From the NCBI GenBank assembly GCA_951828385.1, contig OX639973.1, forward strand, positions 930,001 to 994,000: a DNA stretch of 64,000 nucleotides. Direction: 5' to 3'. The stretch's first letter is position 1; each line of letters starts with the position of its first letter. Source of the stretch: an uncultured Poribacteria bacterium. GTDB lineage: Bacteria; Poribacteria; WGA-4E; WGA-3G. Of the stretch, positions 18,494 through 26,078 are shown piece by piece. Position numbers and translations under genes: made by a program. Below the pieces are notes generated by a model. It saw only the letters and a list, made by a program, of their open reading frames with translations, had not been told where the DNA came from and did no database searches.

Positions 18494-18822
18494 AATTTTT
18501 CTCCTCTTACCCGATGTTTGTTTTCTAATTTATTTTTTATACCATAAAATAAAACGAAATATCTCTATTTTTCGTTACCAATAAATTGTGCTATTACGAT
18601 AGCGAGCAGCCATCAGCAATCAGCAATCAATGTGGATCGCGAGCGACAAGAAATACCCAAGCAAATACGCTCGATCCTACAGCGGGAGGGTTCGGGATTT
18701 GGAAATCCTTCTTATGGGAGAACTGAATGGCTCTGATCAACTACATTTCCGTGTTGACTCACATTACCATCTATGCTAAACTGACATCCCACAACGGATT
18801 CTGAATATGATGGAAGGAATCG
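18494..18822. other. Intergenic region between divergent genes
   Basis: This 329-bp stretch separates the amidase (minus) from the PhyH gene (plus), so it should hold both promoters. It is AT-rich near 18520-18600 and contains a short CAGCAAT-type heptamer repeat (about 18611-18632). No gene or strong promoter could be fixed. Confidence 0.4.
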
Positions 18823-19530
18823 ATGGAACTGACTCCGCAAGAAATCCAGTTGTTTCGTCACAACGGCTTCATCAAATTTCCGACTCAACTCTCGACTGAT
18901 CATGTAGCGGCATTAAAAGCGGCGGCGTTGAAAGATATGGCGGAAGTCGTAGAACCTGTAGCGCGTCAAGACGGCAGGATTATTCGGATCTCCGCGGTCT
19001 GGGAACGCGGCGGTATTTTCCGAGAAACTATTACCTGCGATGAAATCCTGAATCCCTTAGAATCGCTATTGGGCTCGGATATAGAATTTGTGTTGAATCG
19101 CCACAACCATATCTATCTCCGAGACGCGGGTTCAAGCCATTCGCTTGCGTTACATCGCGATGTCCGCCATTGGTCTCGGACGATTGCGACGGTCTTGATC
19201 TATCTGGAAGAAACCAATTTAGAGAACGGCTGCACGCGAGTTGTGCCTGGGTCACACCATTTGCCTGCTTTCGCCAACCTTCAAGACGACGCGCTTCAGG
19301 AGATCGCTGCGAGCCAAGCGATTCCGTTACCGATGCCGGCAGGCGGTTTGCTCGCCATTGATAGCATGATCATCCATTCAGCGGGAATCAACCACACAGA
19401 TGGTACGCGGATGAGTATGACGCTCGGTTACCATAGTGCGGACGAACTCACGTGGGAAGACAACCCCAGAAGAGTGCTTGTCCGTGGCGAGCGACCGTAT
19501 CGCGGAAACGACAAGCCGACGGAGTATTAG
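18823..19530 (+). CDS. Phytanoyl-CoA dioxygenase (PhyH) family protein
   Basis: The 235-residue protein is a second Fe(II)/2-oxoglutarate-dependent oxygenase of the PhyH group. The iron triad is H111-x-D113 (LHRDVRHW) and H185 (IIHSAGIN), with R196 (GTRMSMT) as the likely 2-oxoglutarate ligand. The ENGCTRVVPGSHH motif at residues 134-146 is characteristic of the family. The ATG at 18823 has ATGGAAGG upstream. It is a single gene between an intergenic region and a tRNA unit. It shares little sequence with the PhyH protein at 2607-3431 apart from the active-site motifs. Confidence 0.88.
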   Translation: MELTPQEIQLFRHNGFIKFPTQLSTDHVAALKAAALKDMAEVVEPVARQDGRIIRISAVWERGGIFRETITCDEILNPLESLLGSDIEFVLNRHNHIYLRDAGSSHSLALHRDVRHWSRTIATVLIYLEETNLENGCTRVVPGSHHLPAFANLQDDALQEIAASQAIPLPMPAGGLLAIDSMIIHSAGINHTDGTRMSMTLGYHSADELTWEDNPRRVLVRGERPYRGNDKPTEY

Positions 19531-19640
19531 CGTTAGCACGAATTCGCTCCGCTATTGAGATCAACTTGCGAGCAATGTTTGAAAAACTATTTTGATAAGG
19601 GTTGCTTTTTATTATTTTTTCGGAAAAAAGCAATTTTTTC

Positions 19641-19669
19641 TTGACAAACATCAGACTATGTGGTATACT
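19641..19669 (+). promoter_or_regulatory. Sigma-70-type promoter of the tRNA unit
   Basis: A consensus -35 box TTGACA (19641-19646) and -10 box TATACT (19664-19669) are separated by exactly 17 bp. The expected transcript start near 19676 lies just before a tRNA-Val-like fragment, followed by tRNA-Val and tRNA-Asp. It is one of the best promoter matches in the window. Confidence 0.8.
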
Positions 19670-19682
19670 TAATAATGTTCTT

Positions 19683-19767
19683 GCTGTAGGTCACAGGTTC
19701 AAGTCCTATCTTTACTACCTGCGGTGATTACCGTGAAATGAAAAGCCTCTCGATTACGAGATTGAAA
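19683..19767 (+). repeat. Duplicated 3' part of tRNA-Val plus spacer (tRNA remnant)
   Basis: This segment repeats the 3' third of tRNA-Val and the spacer after it (19807-19890). GCTGTAGGTCACAGGTTCAA is identical in both copies, and then the acceptor strand diverges (TATCTTTACTACC instead of TGTCCCGCCTACC). The spacer motif CTCGATTACGAGATTGAA occurs at 19749-19766, 19873-19890 and 19894-19911 with small changes. No 5' half of a tRNA precedes it, so it cannot fold as a full tRNA. Confidence 0.75.
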
Positions 19768-19841
19768 GGGCGGGTAGCTCAGGTGGCTAGAGCGACAGCC
19801 TTACAAGCTGTAGGTCACAGGTTCAAGTCCTGTCCCGCCTA
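19768..19841 (+). tRNA. tRNA-Val (anticodon TAC)
   Basis: The 74-nt gene folds as a standard cloverleaf. The acceptor GGGCGGG pairs with CCCGCCT (one terminal G-U), the D arm is GCTC/GAGC, and the anticodon stem ACAGC/GCTGT encloses loop CTTACAA with anticodon TAC. The T arm ACAGG-TTCAAGT-CCTGT is canonical. The discriminator A is followed by CC-T rather than an encoded CCA. Confidence 0.92.
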
Positions 19842-19914
19842 CCTGTAGTGACTGTCGTGAAGCGAAAAGTCACTCGATTACAAGATTGAAGTACTCGATT
19901 ACGAGGTTGAATAT

Positions 19915-19990
19915 GGGCTCGTGGCGCAGTTTGGTTTAGCGCGCCTGCCTGTCACGCAGGAGGTCGCGGGTTCAAGTCCCGTCGGGCCCG
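19915..19990 (+). tRNA. tRNA-Asp (anticodon GTC)
   Basis: The 76-nt gene has acceptor GGGCTCG pairing with CGGGCCC, an anticodon stem CCTGC/GCAGG with loop CTGTCAC (anticodon GTC), a T arm with TTCAAGT and discriminator G73, an identity base for tRNA-Asp. It lies 73 bp after tRNA-Val and should share its transcript. Confidence 0.93.
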
Positions 19991-20010
19991 TTTTTATTAT
20001 ACCGAATTAG

Positions 20011-20044
20011 CCACAGGTTGTGTTTTACAATGCTGTGGTTTTTT
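20011..20044 (+). terminator. Rho-independent terminator after the tRNA unit
   Basis: The stem CCACAG (20011-20016) pairs with CTGTGG (20033-20038), with TTGT/ACAA pairing inside the loop, followed by TTTTTT. It ends the tRNA-Val/tRNA-Asp transcript and also shows that the downstream TPR gene does not start as early as its open frame would allow. Confidence 0.75.
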
Positions 20045-20121
20045 CGTTACAGGACAGTCTACCCCACTATTTATTCTCGGATGCCATCCGTGTTAAAGAC
20101 ACCGAACATAGAGGTATAGAC

Positions 20122-20862
20122 ATGCAAACTGAAAGACGATCTGACACATCCGCACTCGCTGAATACGATGAGGCTATTCGGCTTAATCCGGGTTCTGCCG
20201 AAGCCTATTTCAATCGAGGGAAAGCGAGGGCTGCGTTAGATCAAGATCCCTCTGCGATTGCGGACTATGATACGGCAATACAACTCAACCCAAATTTCGC
20301 CGAAGCCTATTTTCATCGTGGATCTTTGAAGGACTATCTGGTACAACGGGATCCACACAAACCTATGACTGCTGCTCGTTTTGAGGCGCGCCGTTCCGCG
20401 ATTGCGGATTTTGACGAAGCGATACGGTTAGATTTAGATTTCCCTAAACTACTTCATGCCCACTACAGACATGGACTTGCAAAATACGACTTAGACCGAT
20501 ATGAAGAGGCAATTGTCGACTTTGATGAAGCTCTCAGGCTCATAAAACAGGGGGATCCTGAATGCCTCACTACTGAAATCCAGGAATTACGGGAAGAAGC
20601 AGAAAGTATGCTGAACTTTTATGAAGAAGGCATTGCGGGTATAACTGAGAGAATTCGACAGAATCCCAACGACATCAGAGATTACAAAATCCGAGGCGAA
20701 ACAAACGGTTTTTTAGGGCGGATGCCGGAAGCGAAGGCGGATTTTCAAAAAGTCTTGGAACTCACTACCGACAGACAGGTTCTAACAGAGATAGAACGAC
20801 ACTTTCAAGAACTTGACAATCCCTACTACTGGCAGCAATATAGTTGGCGTACCGGAAATTAA
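20122..20862 (+). CDS. Tetratricopeptide repeat protein
   Basis: The 246-residue product contains several TPR units, for example ALAEYDEAIRLNPGSAEAYF, AIADYDTAIQLNPNFAEAYF, AIADFDEAIRLDLDF and AIVDFDEALRL. These fold into helix pairs that bind partner proteins. No signal peptide is present. The frame is open from 20020, but that region overlaps the tRNA terminator. The ATG at 20122 has GAGGTATAGAC in front and begins immediately before the first repeat, so it is preferred. A possible hairpin (AATGCTG/CAGCATT near 20891-20921) follows the gene. No specific partner can be named. Confidence 0.8.
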   Translation: MQTERRSDTSALAEYDEAIRLNPGSAEAYFNRGKARAALDQDPSAIADYDTAIQLNPNFAEAYFHRGSLKDYLVQRDPHKPMTAARFEARRSAIADFDEAIRLDLDFPKLLHAHYRHGLAKYDLDRYEEAIVDFDEALRLIKQGDPECLTTEIQELREEAESMLNFYEEGIAGITERIRQNPNDIRDYKIRGETNGFLGRMPEAKADFQKVLELTTDRQVLTEIERHFQELDNPYYWQQYSWRTGN

Positions 20863-20960
20863 ACATAGTAGTAACCAAGGATTGTTCTAACAATGCTGTG
20901 GCTGTTTTACTGCAGCATTAACAGTATAATATAAATCTAAAATGGAGGAACGGAATCGCT

Positions 20961-22250
20961 GTGATTGATCTTAAATTTATTCGCGAAAATACCGAAGATG
21001 TTCGCCAGATGTTGGCAGATCGCCGGACAGAAGCTGACTTGGACCGGTTGGTAGCATTGGATACACGCTGGCGTGAGAATTTGACGCACACTCAATCCCT
21101 CAAAGCACATCAAAACCAAGTCTCACAACAGATTGCTGAGCGCAAGAAGGCGAAACTGGATGCGGCAGAGACTATTGCAGAGATGCGGGAACTCTCCCAA
21201 AAAATCAAGGAACTCACCGCCGAAAACAACGATTCAAAAGCCGAGATAGACGCTATTTTGCTGACGATTCCAAATATGCCTGAAGCAAGTACACCGGTCG
21301 GCACCTCTGAAGAAGATAACATCGAAATTAAGACGTGGGGCGAATTGCCGAGTTTCGATTTTGAACTGAAACCGCATTGGGAAATTGCGGAACAACTGGA
21401 TATTGTCGATTTTCAACGCGGTGCTAAGGTCGCGGGTAGCAACTTTGTACTGTTCAAAAGCTTAGGGGCGCGGTTAGAGCGCGCGCTGATTCAGTTCATG
21501 CTTGATTTGCACACAACGCAGCACGGCTATACCGAAGTCTCTCCACCGTTTCTCGCTAACCGTCCGACGATGACAGGGACAGGACAACTCCCGAAATTTG
21601 AGGCGGATATGTACCGCTGCGACAGGGACGAAGAAAACCCGGACAGCGATTTGTTCCTCATTCCAACAGCTGAAGTTCCTGTGACGAACCTTTTCGCGGG
21701 TGAGATACTCTCCAGCGATGATCTGCCTATCTACTATACTGCCTATACACCGTGTTTCCGGCGTGAAGCGGGTGCTTATGGCAAGGACACACGCGGCTTA
21801 CAACGTATCCATCAATTTGACAAGGTAGAGATGGTGAAGTTTACGACCCCCGAAACCTCTTATGCCGAACATGAATCACTCTTAGCGAACGCTGAGAGCG
21901 TTTTGCAGGCACTTGGATTGCCGTATCGCGTCGTGCAACATTGCACAGTGGAACTCGGTTTCGCTGCAGCGAAATGCTACGATATTGAGGTGTGGGCACC
22001 TGCGCGACAACGGTTTTTAGAGGTCTCCTCCTGTAGCAACTTCGAGGCGTTCCAAGCGCGTCGTGCGAATATCCGTTTCCGCCCAGAACCCGGTGCAAAG
22101 CCGGAGTTCATCCATACGCTGAACGCATCAGGGACTGCATTGCCGCGCGTCGTCATCGCGCTCCTTGAGACGTACCAGAATTCAGACGGCACAGTCCGTG
22201 TGCCAGCGGTGCTACAACCGTATATGGGTGGTCTGACGCAGATTGGATGA
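20961..22250 (+). CDS. serS: Seryl-tRNA synthetase
   Basis: The 429-residue enzyme attaches serine to tRNA-Ser. It has the N-terminal coiled-coil arm (about residues 30-105, alternating K/E/A-rich) that grips the tRNA long variable arm. The class II core follows, with motif 2 ([21 protein letters not shown]) and motif 3 ([16 protein letters not shown]). [10 protein letters not shown] is the typical serine-site loop. The length is normal. The GTG start at 20961 is preceded by TGGAGGAA. The DUF2283 gene follows after 18 bp and may be co-transcribed. Confidence 0.96.
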   Translation: MIDLKFIRENTEDVRQMLADRRTEADLDRLVALDTRWRENLTHTQSLKAHQNQVSQQIAERKKAKLDAAETIAEMRELSQKIKELTAENNDSKAEIDAILLTIPNMPEASTPVGTSEEDNIEIKTWGELPSFDFELKPHWEIAEQLDIVDFQRGAKVAGSNFVLFKSLGARLERALIQFMLDLHTTQHGYTEVSPPFLANRPTMTGTGQLPKFEADMYRCDRDEENPDSDLFLIPTAEVPVTNLFAGEILSSDDLPIYYTAYTPCFRREAGAYGKDTRGLQRIHQFDKVEMVKFTTPETSYAEHESLLANAESVLQALGLPYRVVQHCTVELGFAAAKCYDIEVWAPARQRFLEVSSCSNFEAFQARRANIRFRPEPGAKPEFIHTLNASGTALPRVVIALLETYQNSDGTVRVPAVLQPYMGGLTQIG

Positions 22251-22268
22251 TAACCGAGGATTCAAACT

Positions 22269-22487
22269 ATGAAACTCAACTACTATCCAGAAACCGACTC
22301 ACTGTATATCAATCTGTCTGAACACCCCAGTGTAGAGAGTCAGGAAATCTCGGAAGGTATTCTCCTTGACTATGATGCCGACGGTAGGCTTGTTGGGATT
22401 GACATTGATAATGCCAGTCACAAAGTTGAAATGGAGAAACTGATTCTCAGCAAGATCCCTGCCAAGGTTGAAATGGCGAGTGCATAG
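22269..22487 (+). CDS. DUF2283 family small protein
   Basis: The 72-residue protein matches the DUF2283 pattern: YYPETDSLYINLS near the start, then EISEGILLDYDADGRLVGIDIDNAS. Proteins of this family are about 60-80 residues long, often lie near toxin-antitoxin or tRNA-related genes, and have no established function. It starts 18 bp after serS with CCGAGGA upstream, so it is likely translated from the same message. Confidence 0.85.
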   Translation: MKLNYYPETDSLYINLSEHPSVESQEISEGILLDYDADGRLVGIDIDNASHKVEMEKLILSKIPAKVEMASA

Positions 22488-22582
22488 GGACATTTAATTT
22501 CCTTAAACATCACAACTTCACTTGGAGCTCCAAGAGGAAGAATGCGACTGCTATTAGGTATTGTCACACCGTTTGTTCGGAA

Positions 22583-23686
22583 TCAAGCATCAGATGCCAT
22601 GCGTGGTCGAAGCACTTTTAACTCTTTGAGAAGTACACCTCTTTTCTCTATTTCGTCCTGATTGCGTTGTTCAACGTTTTCAGCCTTTGTTTTCACCGTA
22701 AATCCCGCGTCTCGGATCATCTCAAGTGTTCGAGATGCCGTCGAACCTTCCGCATTTAGGTAACCATCAATAAACATTGAATTTGCTGGATAGAGTGCCA
22801 TCACTTCCATACCTCGGAGGTGGTGTTCTCTACCCGCGGCGACCCGTATCTCTGCTCGTGGATTCAAGAATCGGTACAGACACAGGACTCGGAGACAATA
22901 CTCTGGAGTTAAAGTAGTAGGCACACTCCGCTGTGCCGTAACAGGCTCCGACAATTGTGTACCGGATATCGGTAAGAAAAAGTTAACCGGAAGTGAGGCG
23001 ACCTCAAGCTGACGGAGCGCCTTGGCGACCTGAATTAAGTCGTCTGTTTCCTCACCCATTCCTACGATTACGCCTGAACAACAAGCGAGTCCAGCCGTTT
23101 GTGCGGCTTGCAGCGTCTCCATCCGATCCTGATAAGTGTGCGTGCTACAGATATTTGGATAGTGAGCTTCGGAAGTATTTAGATTATGGTTCAATCTATC
23201 CAATCCCGCCGCTTTCAGGATATGCGCGGATTCTATGTCAATTAGCCCCGCAGAGAGACAGACCTCAACCGGATAGTGTGCTTTCACAGTGTGGATAAGT
23301 TCTGCGAGGTGTGATACGCGTTTTGGCGAGGGCCCGCGTCCACTCAGGACAATGCAGTAACGATACGCGCCCGATTCATAAGCGCGTTTCGCTTCTTCCA
23401 GAATCTCAGCATCGGGCTTTAAGGGATAAGTCTCAATATCCGTTGTTGCTGAACTTGCCTGTGCGCAATAGCCACAATCCTCTGGACAATAGCCGTTTTG
23501 TGCGTTGTTGAGGATATGGAGTTGCACCTCGTTCTGGAAGTAAGTTTTGCGAACCTGATATGCAGCATCCAAGAGCGGAAGTAATTCCACGTCCGACCCA
23601 GTGAGTATCTTTTCACAGCAGGCATCGGAGAGCAATTTGTCTTGGAGACTGGTGGTTGTTAATTCATAATAAAATGGAGTCTTCAT
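22583..23686 (-). CDS. bioB: Biotin synthase (radical SAM)
   Basis: The 367-residue protein inserts sulfur into dethiobiotin in the last step of biotin synthesis. The radical SAM cluster motif is C67-x3-C71-x2-C74 (YCPEDCGYCAQ). RYCIVLSGRGPS, LDRLNHNLNTSE, CCSGVIVGMGEE and NFFLPISGT are conserved BioB blocks. The C-terminus (about 40 residues after FTVKTKAE) is somewhat longer than in E. coli. The ATG at 23686 lacks an obvious Shine-Dalgarno sequence. No other bio genes are near, so the pathway must be scattered. Confidence 0.93.
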   Translation of the reverse strand: MKTPFYYELTTTSLQDKLLSDACCEKILTGSDVELLPLLDAAYQVRKTYFQNEVQLHILNNAQNGYCPEDCGYCAQASSATTDIETYPLKPDAEILEEAKRAYESGAYRYCIVLSGRGPSPKRVSHLAELIHTVKAHYPVEVCLSAGLIDIESAHILKAAGLDRLNHNLNTSEAHYPNICSTHTYQDRMETLQAAQTAGLACCSGVIVGMGEETDDLIQVAKALRQLEVASLPVNFFLPISGTQLSEPVTAQRSVPTTLTPEYCLRVLCLYRFLNPRAEIRVAAGREHHLRGMEVMALYPANSMFIDGYLNAEGSTASRTLEMIRDAGFTVKTKAENVEQRNQDEIEKRGVLLKELKVLRPRMASDA

Positions 23687-23774
23687 ATTTTTAACGATTG
23701 GGTTTCTGCTCTGATTTTTCGGTTATGAAACTGATATTTAACCAAAAACTGTCCTTTTAACATTTTACGACCGA

Positions 23775-24593
23775 CTAAAAAATGTCCCAGGCAATGTCAG
23801 TAGCATTAAAGACAGGTCCTTCGGTGCAAACACGTTGATACGCAATAGTGTTCGTGTTAATGCGGACAGGGCACACACAACCGAGACACACTCCCATCGC
23901 ACACCCCATCCGATTCTCCATAGCGATTTGGGTTGGGACTTCAAAATCAGCAGTTATCTCTGCGATGGCGGAAAGCATCCCGTGTGGACCGCATGCATAA
24001 ACTGTTGGCTCCTGCCAAGCGGTATTCTCAAGCAGGTCTGCGAGGATGTCAGTGACGTACCCGTGATGCCCGATACTTCCATCGTCTGTAGCGACATGTA
24101 CCTCAATGTCAATTGATTCTAAATCCTTCACACTCAAGAGTCGGGCATGATACTGAGCCCCTACCAATCCGAGTGTGTGTATACCGTTTTTACGCAATGC
24201 CACAGCCAGCAACATGAGCGAAGCAATTCCTGCACCGCCACCAACGAGAATTGCGGGTTCGGGTTTCGTGGTAAAATCAAATGTATTGCCGAGCGGTCCC
24301 AATACCTGTATCGGTTCACCTTCCAGCATCTGCGACAATCGCTGCGTTCCTTCGCCGATAATCTGATAAAGCATCGTAATCTCGCGTCCGTCCACTGTAT
24401 AGATTGTGAACGGGCGGCGGAGGAGCATACCGGTATCTTGCGAAATCATAACGTGGATGAACTGCCCCGGACGTGCATGTTGAGCGATTTCGGGACATTC
24501 ACAACGCAACAAGTAATGTGCTTCCGCTACCGCTTCGTTTGAGAGAATAACGGTCCGGAGATCATAAGTGCTCGATAAACGGTCATTTGGCAT
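23775..24593 (-). CDS. pyrK: Dihydroorotate dehydrogenase electron transfer subunit-like (PyrK)
   Basis: The 272-residue protein has a ferredoxin-reductase fold: an FAD domain (LLRRPFTIYTVDG, ~residues 65-80), an NAD-binding region (ILVGGGAGIASLMLLA) and a C-terminal [2Fe-2S] cluster with the cysteines of CAMGVCLGCVCPV plus a later Cys near the end. In the family it passes electrons between NAD and dihydroorotate dehydrogenase in pyrimidine synthesis. PyrD is not next to it here. The frame is open upstream to 24809, but that would overlap the divergent gene's start. The ATG at 24593 (MPNDRLSS) is the sensible start. Confidence 0.85.
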   Translation of the reverse strand: MPNDRLSSTYDLRTVILSNEAVAEAHYLLRCECPEIAQHARPGQFIHVMISQDTGMLLRRPFTIYTVDGREITMLYQIIGEGTQRLSQMLEGEPIQVLGPLGNTFDFTTKPEPAILVGGGAGIASLMLLAVALRKNGIHTLGLVGAQYHARLLSVKDLESIDIEVHVATDDGSIGHHGYVTDILADLLENTAWQEPTVYACGPHGMLSAIAEITADFEVPTQIAMENRMGCAMGVCLGCVCPVRINTNTIAYQRVCTEGPVFNATDIAWDIF

Positions 24594-24660
24594 AGCATAT
24601 ATGTTACCACGAAAAATTGGATATGGCAAGGTTATTCTAATCTGGCAGTAAAGAATTTGT

Positions 24661-24688
24661 TTGCAATTTTTGGGAATTATGCTATGAT
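24661..24688 (+). promoter_or_regulatory. Putative promoter of the metallophosphoesterase gene
   Basis: TTGCAA (24661-24666) and TATGAT (24683-24688) are 16 bp apart and lie 26 bp before the ATG at 24714, which has AAGGAG in its leader. The match to sigma-70 boxes is moderate. Confidence 0.45.
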
Positions 24689-24713
24689 TATGCCCCAAGG
24701 AGATTAACATATA

Positions 24714-25658
24714 ATGAAAAATATATTGAAGTTCCGCAGCGATCAGCGTTTCAAGATCGTGCAATTTACCGATATTCATTGGCAAAACGGTGAACCGCCC
24801 GACCAACAATCAGCAGCACTGATGACACAAATCGCAGCAGCAGAATCCCCGGATTTAATTGTGTTGACAGGTGATATTTTGTCCGGTGGTGGATGCGATG
24901 ATGCCGCCGATGCCCTCCGAGCGGTCGTTAAAATTGTAGAGGGATGTGGAATTCCGTGGGCAGCAGTTTTCGGCAACCATGATGATGAGGGCAGTGCCGA
25001 TCGTCAGGAGCTGATGGCAGTTATGCAAGAGAGCAAATTGTCACTCTCGGAACCAGGTCCCGAAGAGATACCCGGGGTCGGCAATTACGTTTTACCGATC
25101 CAAAATTCTGAAGAGGCAGTAGCTGCTGCAGTGCTTTATTTCATCGATTCCGGTAGTTATGCGCCAACAGATATTGGCGGCTACGATTGGATTAGACGGG
25201 AGCAAATTGTATGGTATCTGCAAGAATCAGCAAAGTTCACCGCTGAAGCGGGACATCCCCTTCCTGCGCTTGCGTTTTTCCACATCCCAATTCCGGAATA
25301 TGACGAGGTGTGGGATTTTCATACCTGCTACGGTATGAAATACGAGAATGTTTGCGCGCCTCAGGTTAATACCGGATTTTTTGCTGCGATGCATGAAGCG
25401 GGCGATGTTATGGGGACTTTTGTTGGGCATGAACATATCAATGATTTCTGGGGCGATCTACACGGTATCCGTCTCTGCTACGGTCGTGCGACTGGCTATC
25501 ATACGTATGGCAGAGAAGGGTTTCCGCGCGGCGCACGTGTCATTCAGTTAGAGGAAGGGATGCGGCAATTTGAGACATGGCTCCATCTTGAGGATAGTGC
25601 CATCATTCGTTCACAACCTGAGCATACACCGCTCCAACGAACTTTTACTGAGGATTAA
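24714..25658 (+). CDS. Calcineurin-like metallophosphoesterase
   Basis: The 314-residue protein has the five phosphoesterase blocks that bind two metal ions: FTDIHW (D-x-H), LTGDIL (GD), FGNHDDEG (GNHD/E), FFHIPIPEY (H) and GHEHINDF (GHxH). Related proteins are often called DUF/PPE1-like phosphohydrolases or purple acid phosphatase-like. The substrate is unknown. It has no signal peptide, so it is probably cytoplasmic. The start has AAGGAG 9 bp upstream. It is divergent from pyrK and 50 bp before a STAS gene. Confidence 0.88.
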   Translation: MKNILKFRSDQRFKIVQFTDIHWQNGEPPDQQSAALMTQIAAAESPDLIVLTGDILSGGGCDDAADALRAVVKIVEGCGIPWAAVFGNHDDEGSADRQELMAVMQESKLSLSEPGPEEIPGVGNYVLPIQNSEEAVAAAVLYFIDSGSYAPTDIGGYDWIRREQIVWYLQESAKFTAEAGHPLPALAFFHIPIPEYDEVWDFHTCYGMKYENVCAPQVNTGFFAAMHEAGDVMGTFVGHEHINDFWGDLHGIRLCYGRATGYHTYGREGFPRGARVIQLEEGMRQFETWLHLEDSAIIRSQPEHTPLQRTFTED

Positions 25659-25708
25659 TAGGTTATATTGCAACTAATCATCAGATTTAACGAATTTAGG
25701 AGGGAATT

Positions 25709-26053
25709 GTGAGAGCAAATTCTCAAATCTCGGTTCGACACGAAGGAAAAATCGCTATATTTGACATCACGGGTTACCTTACCGATGCGTCTGAAGCTAT
25801 TTTGAGTGATGCTTACGCTGACGTGGAGGTTCAATCCGCTGAAAAAGTGCTACTTAACTTTGAACGACGCAGTTTTATTACAAGCAGTGGGTTCGGTGAG
25901 ATTATCAGATTGCTCTGGAAGATGCGGGAAAAGGGACAGGTTTTACGCGTCGCCCACCCATCTACGCAAGTCCGTAATATTTTTAACACCATCGGTCTAA
26001 CGCAAAGCATAGGTGTCTTTGAATCGGAAGCAGATGCACTGGAAGACTTTTAA
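25709..26053 (+). CDS. STAS-domain protein, anti-sigma factor antagonist-like
   Basis: The 114-residue protein is a single STAS domain. The first strand pair (ISVRHEGKIAIFDITGYL) is followed by VLLNFERRSFITSSGFGEIIRLL, where a Ser of ITSSG lies at the position phosphorylated in SpoIIAA-type antagonists. It would bind an anti-sigma kinase and free a sigma factor. No kinase or sigma gene is adjacent. The GTG start follows AGGAGGG at 5 bp, a strong ribosome binding site. Confidence 0.85.
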   Translation: MRANSQISVRHEGKIAIFDITGYLTDASEAILSDAYADVEVQSAEKVLLNFERRSFITSSGFGEIIRLLWKMREKGQVLRVAHPSTQVRNIFNTIGLTQSIGVFESEADALEDF

Positions 26054-26078
26054 CGCATTTTCCTGTTGCCTGAAAATT

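Noticed and set aside
20020-20121. An earlier start for the TPR gene
   Set aside because: This stretch overlaps the rho-independent terminator of the tRNA unit, has no ribosome binding site, and the extra residues do not look like TPR or signal sequence. The ATG at 20122 is better.
24594-24809. N-terminal extension of the pyrK frame
   Set aside because: It would overlap the start of the divergent metallophosphoesterase gene; the residues match no PyrK N-terminus.
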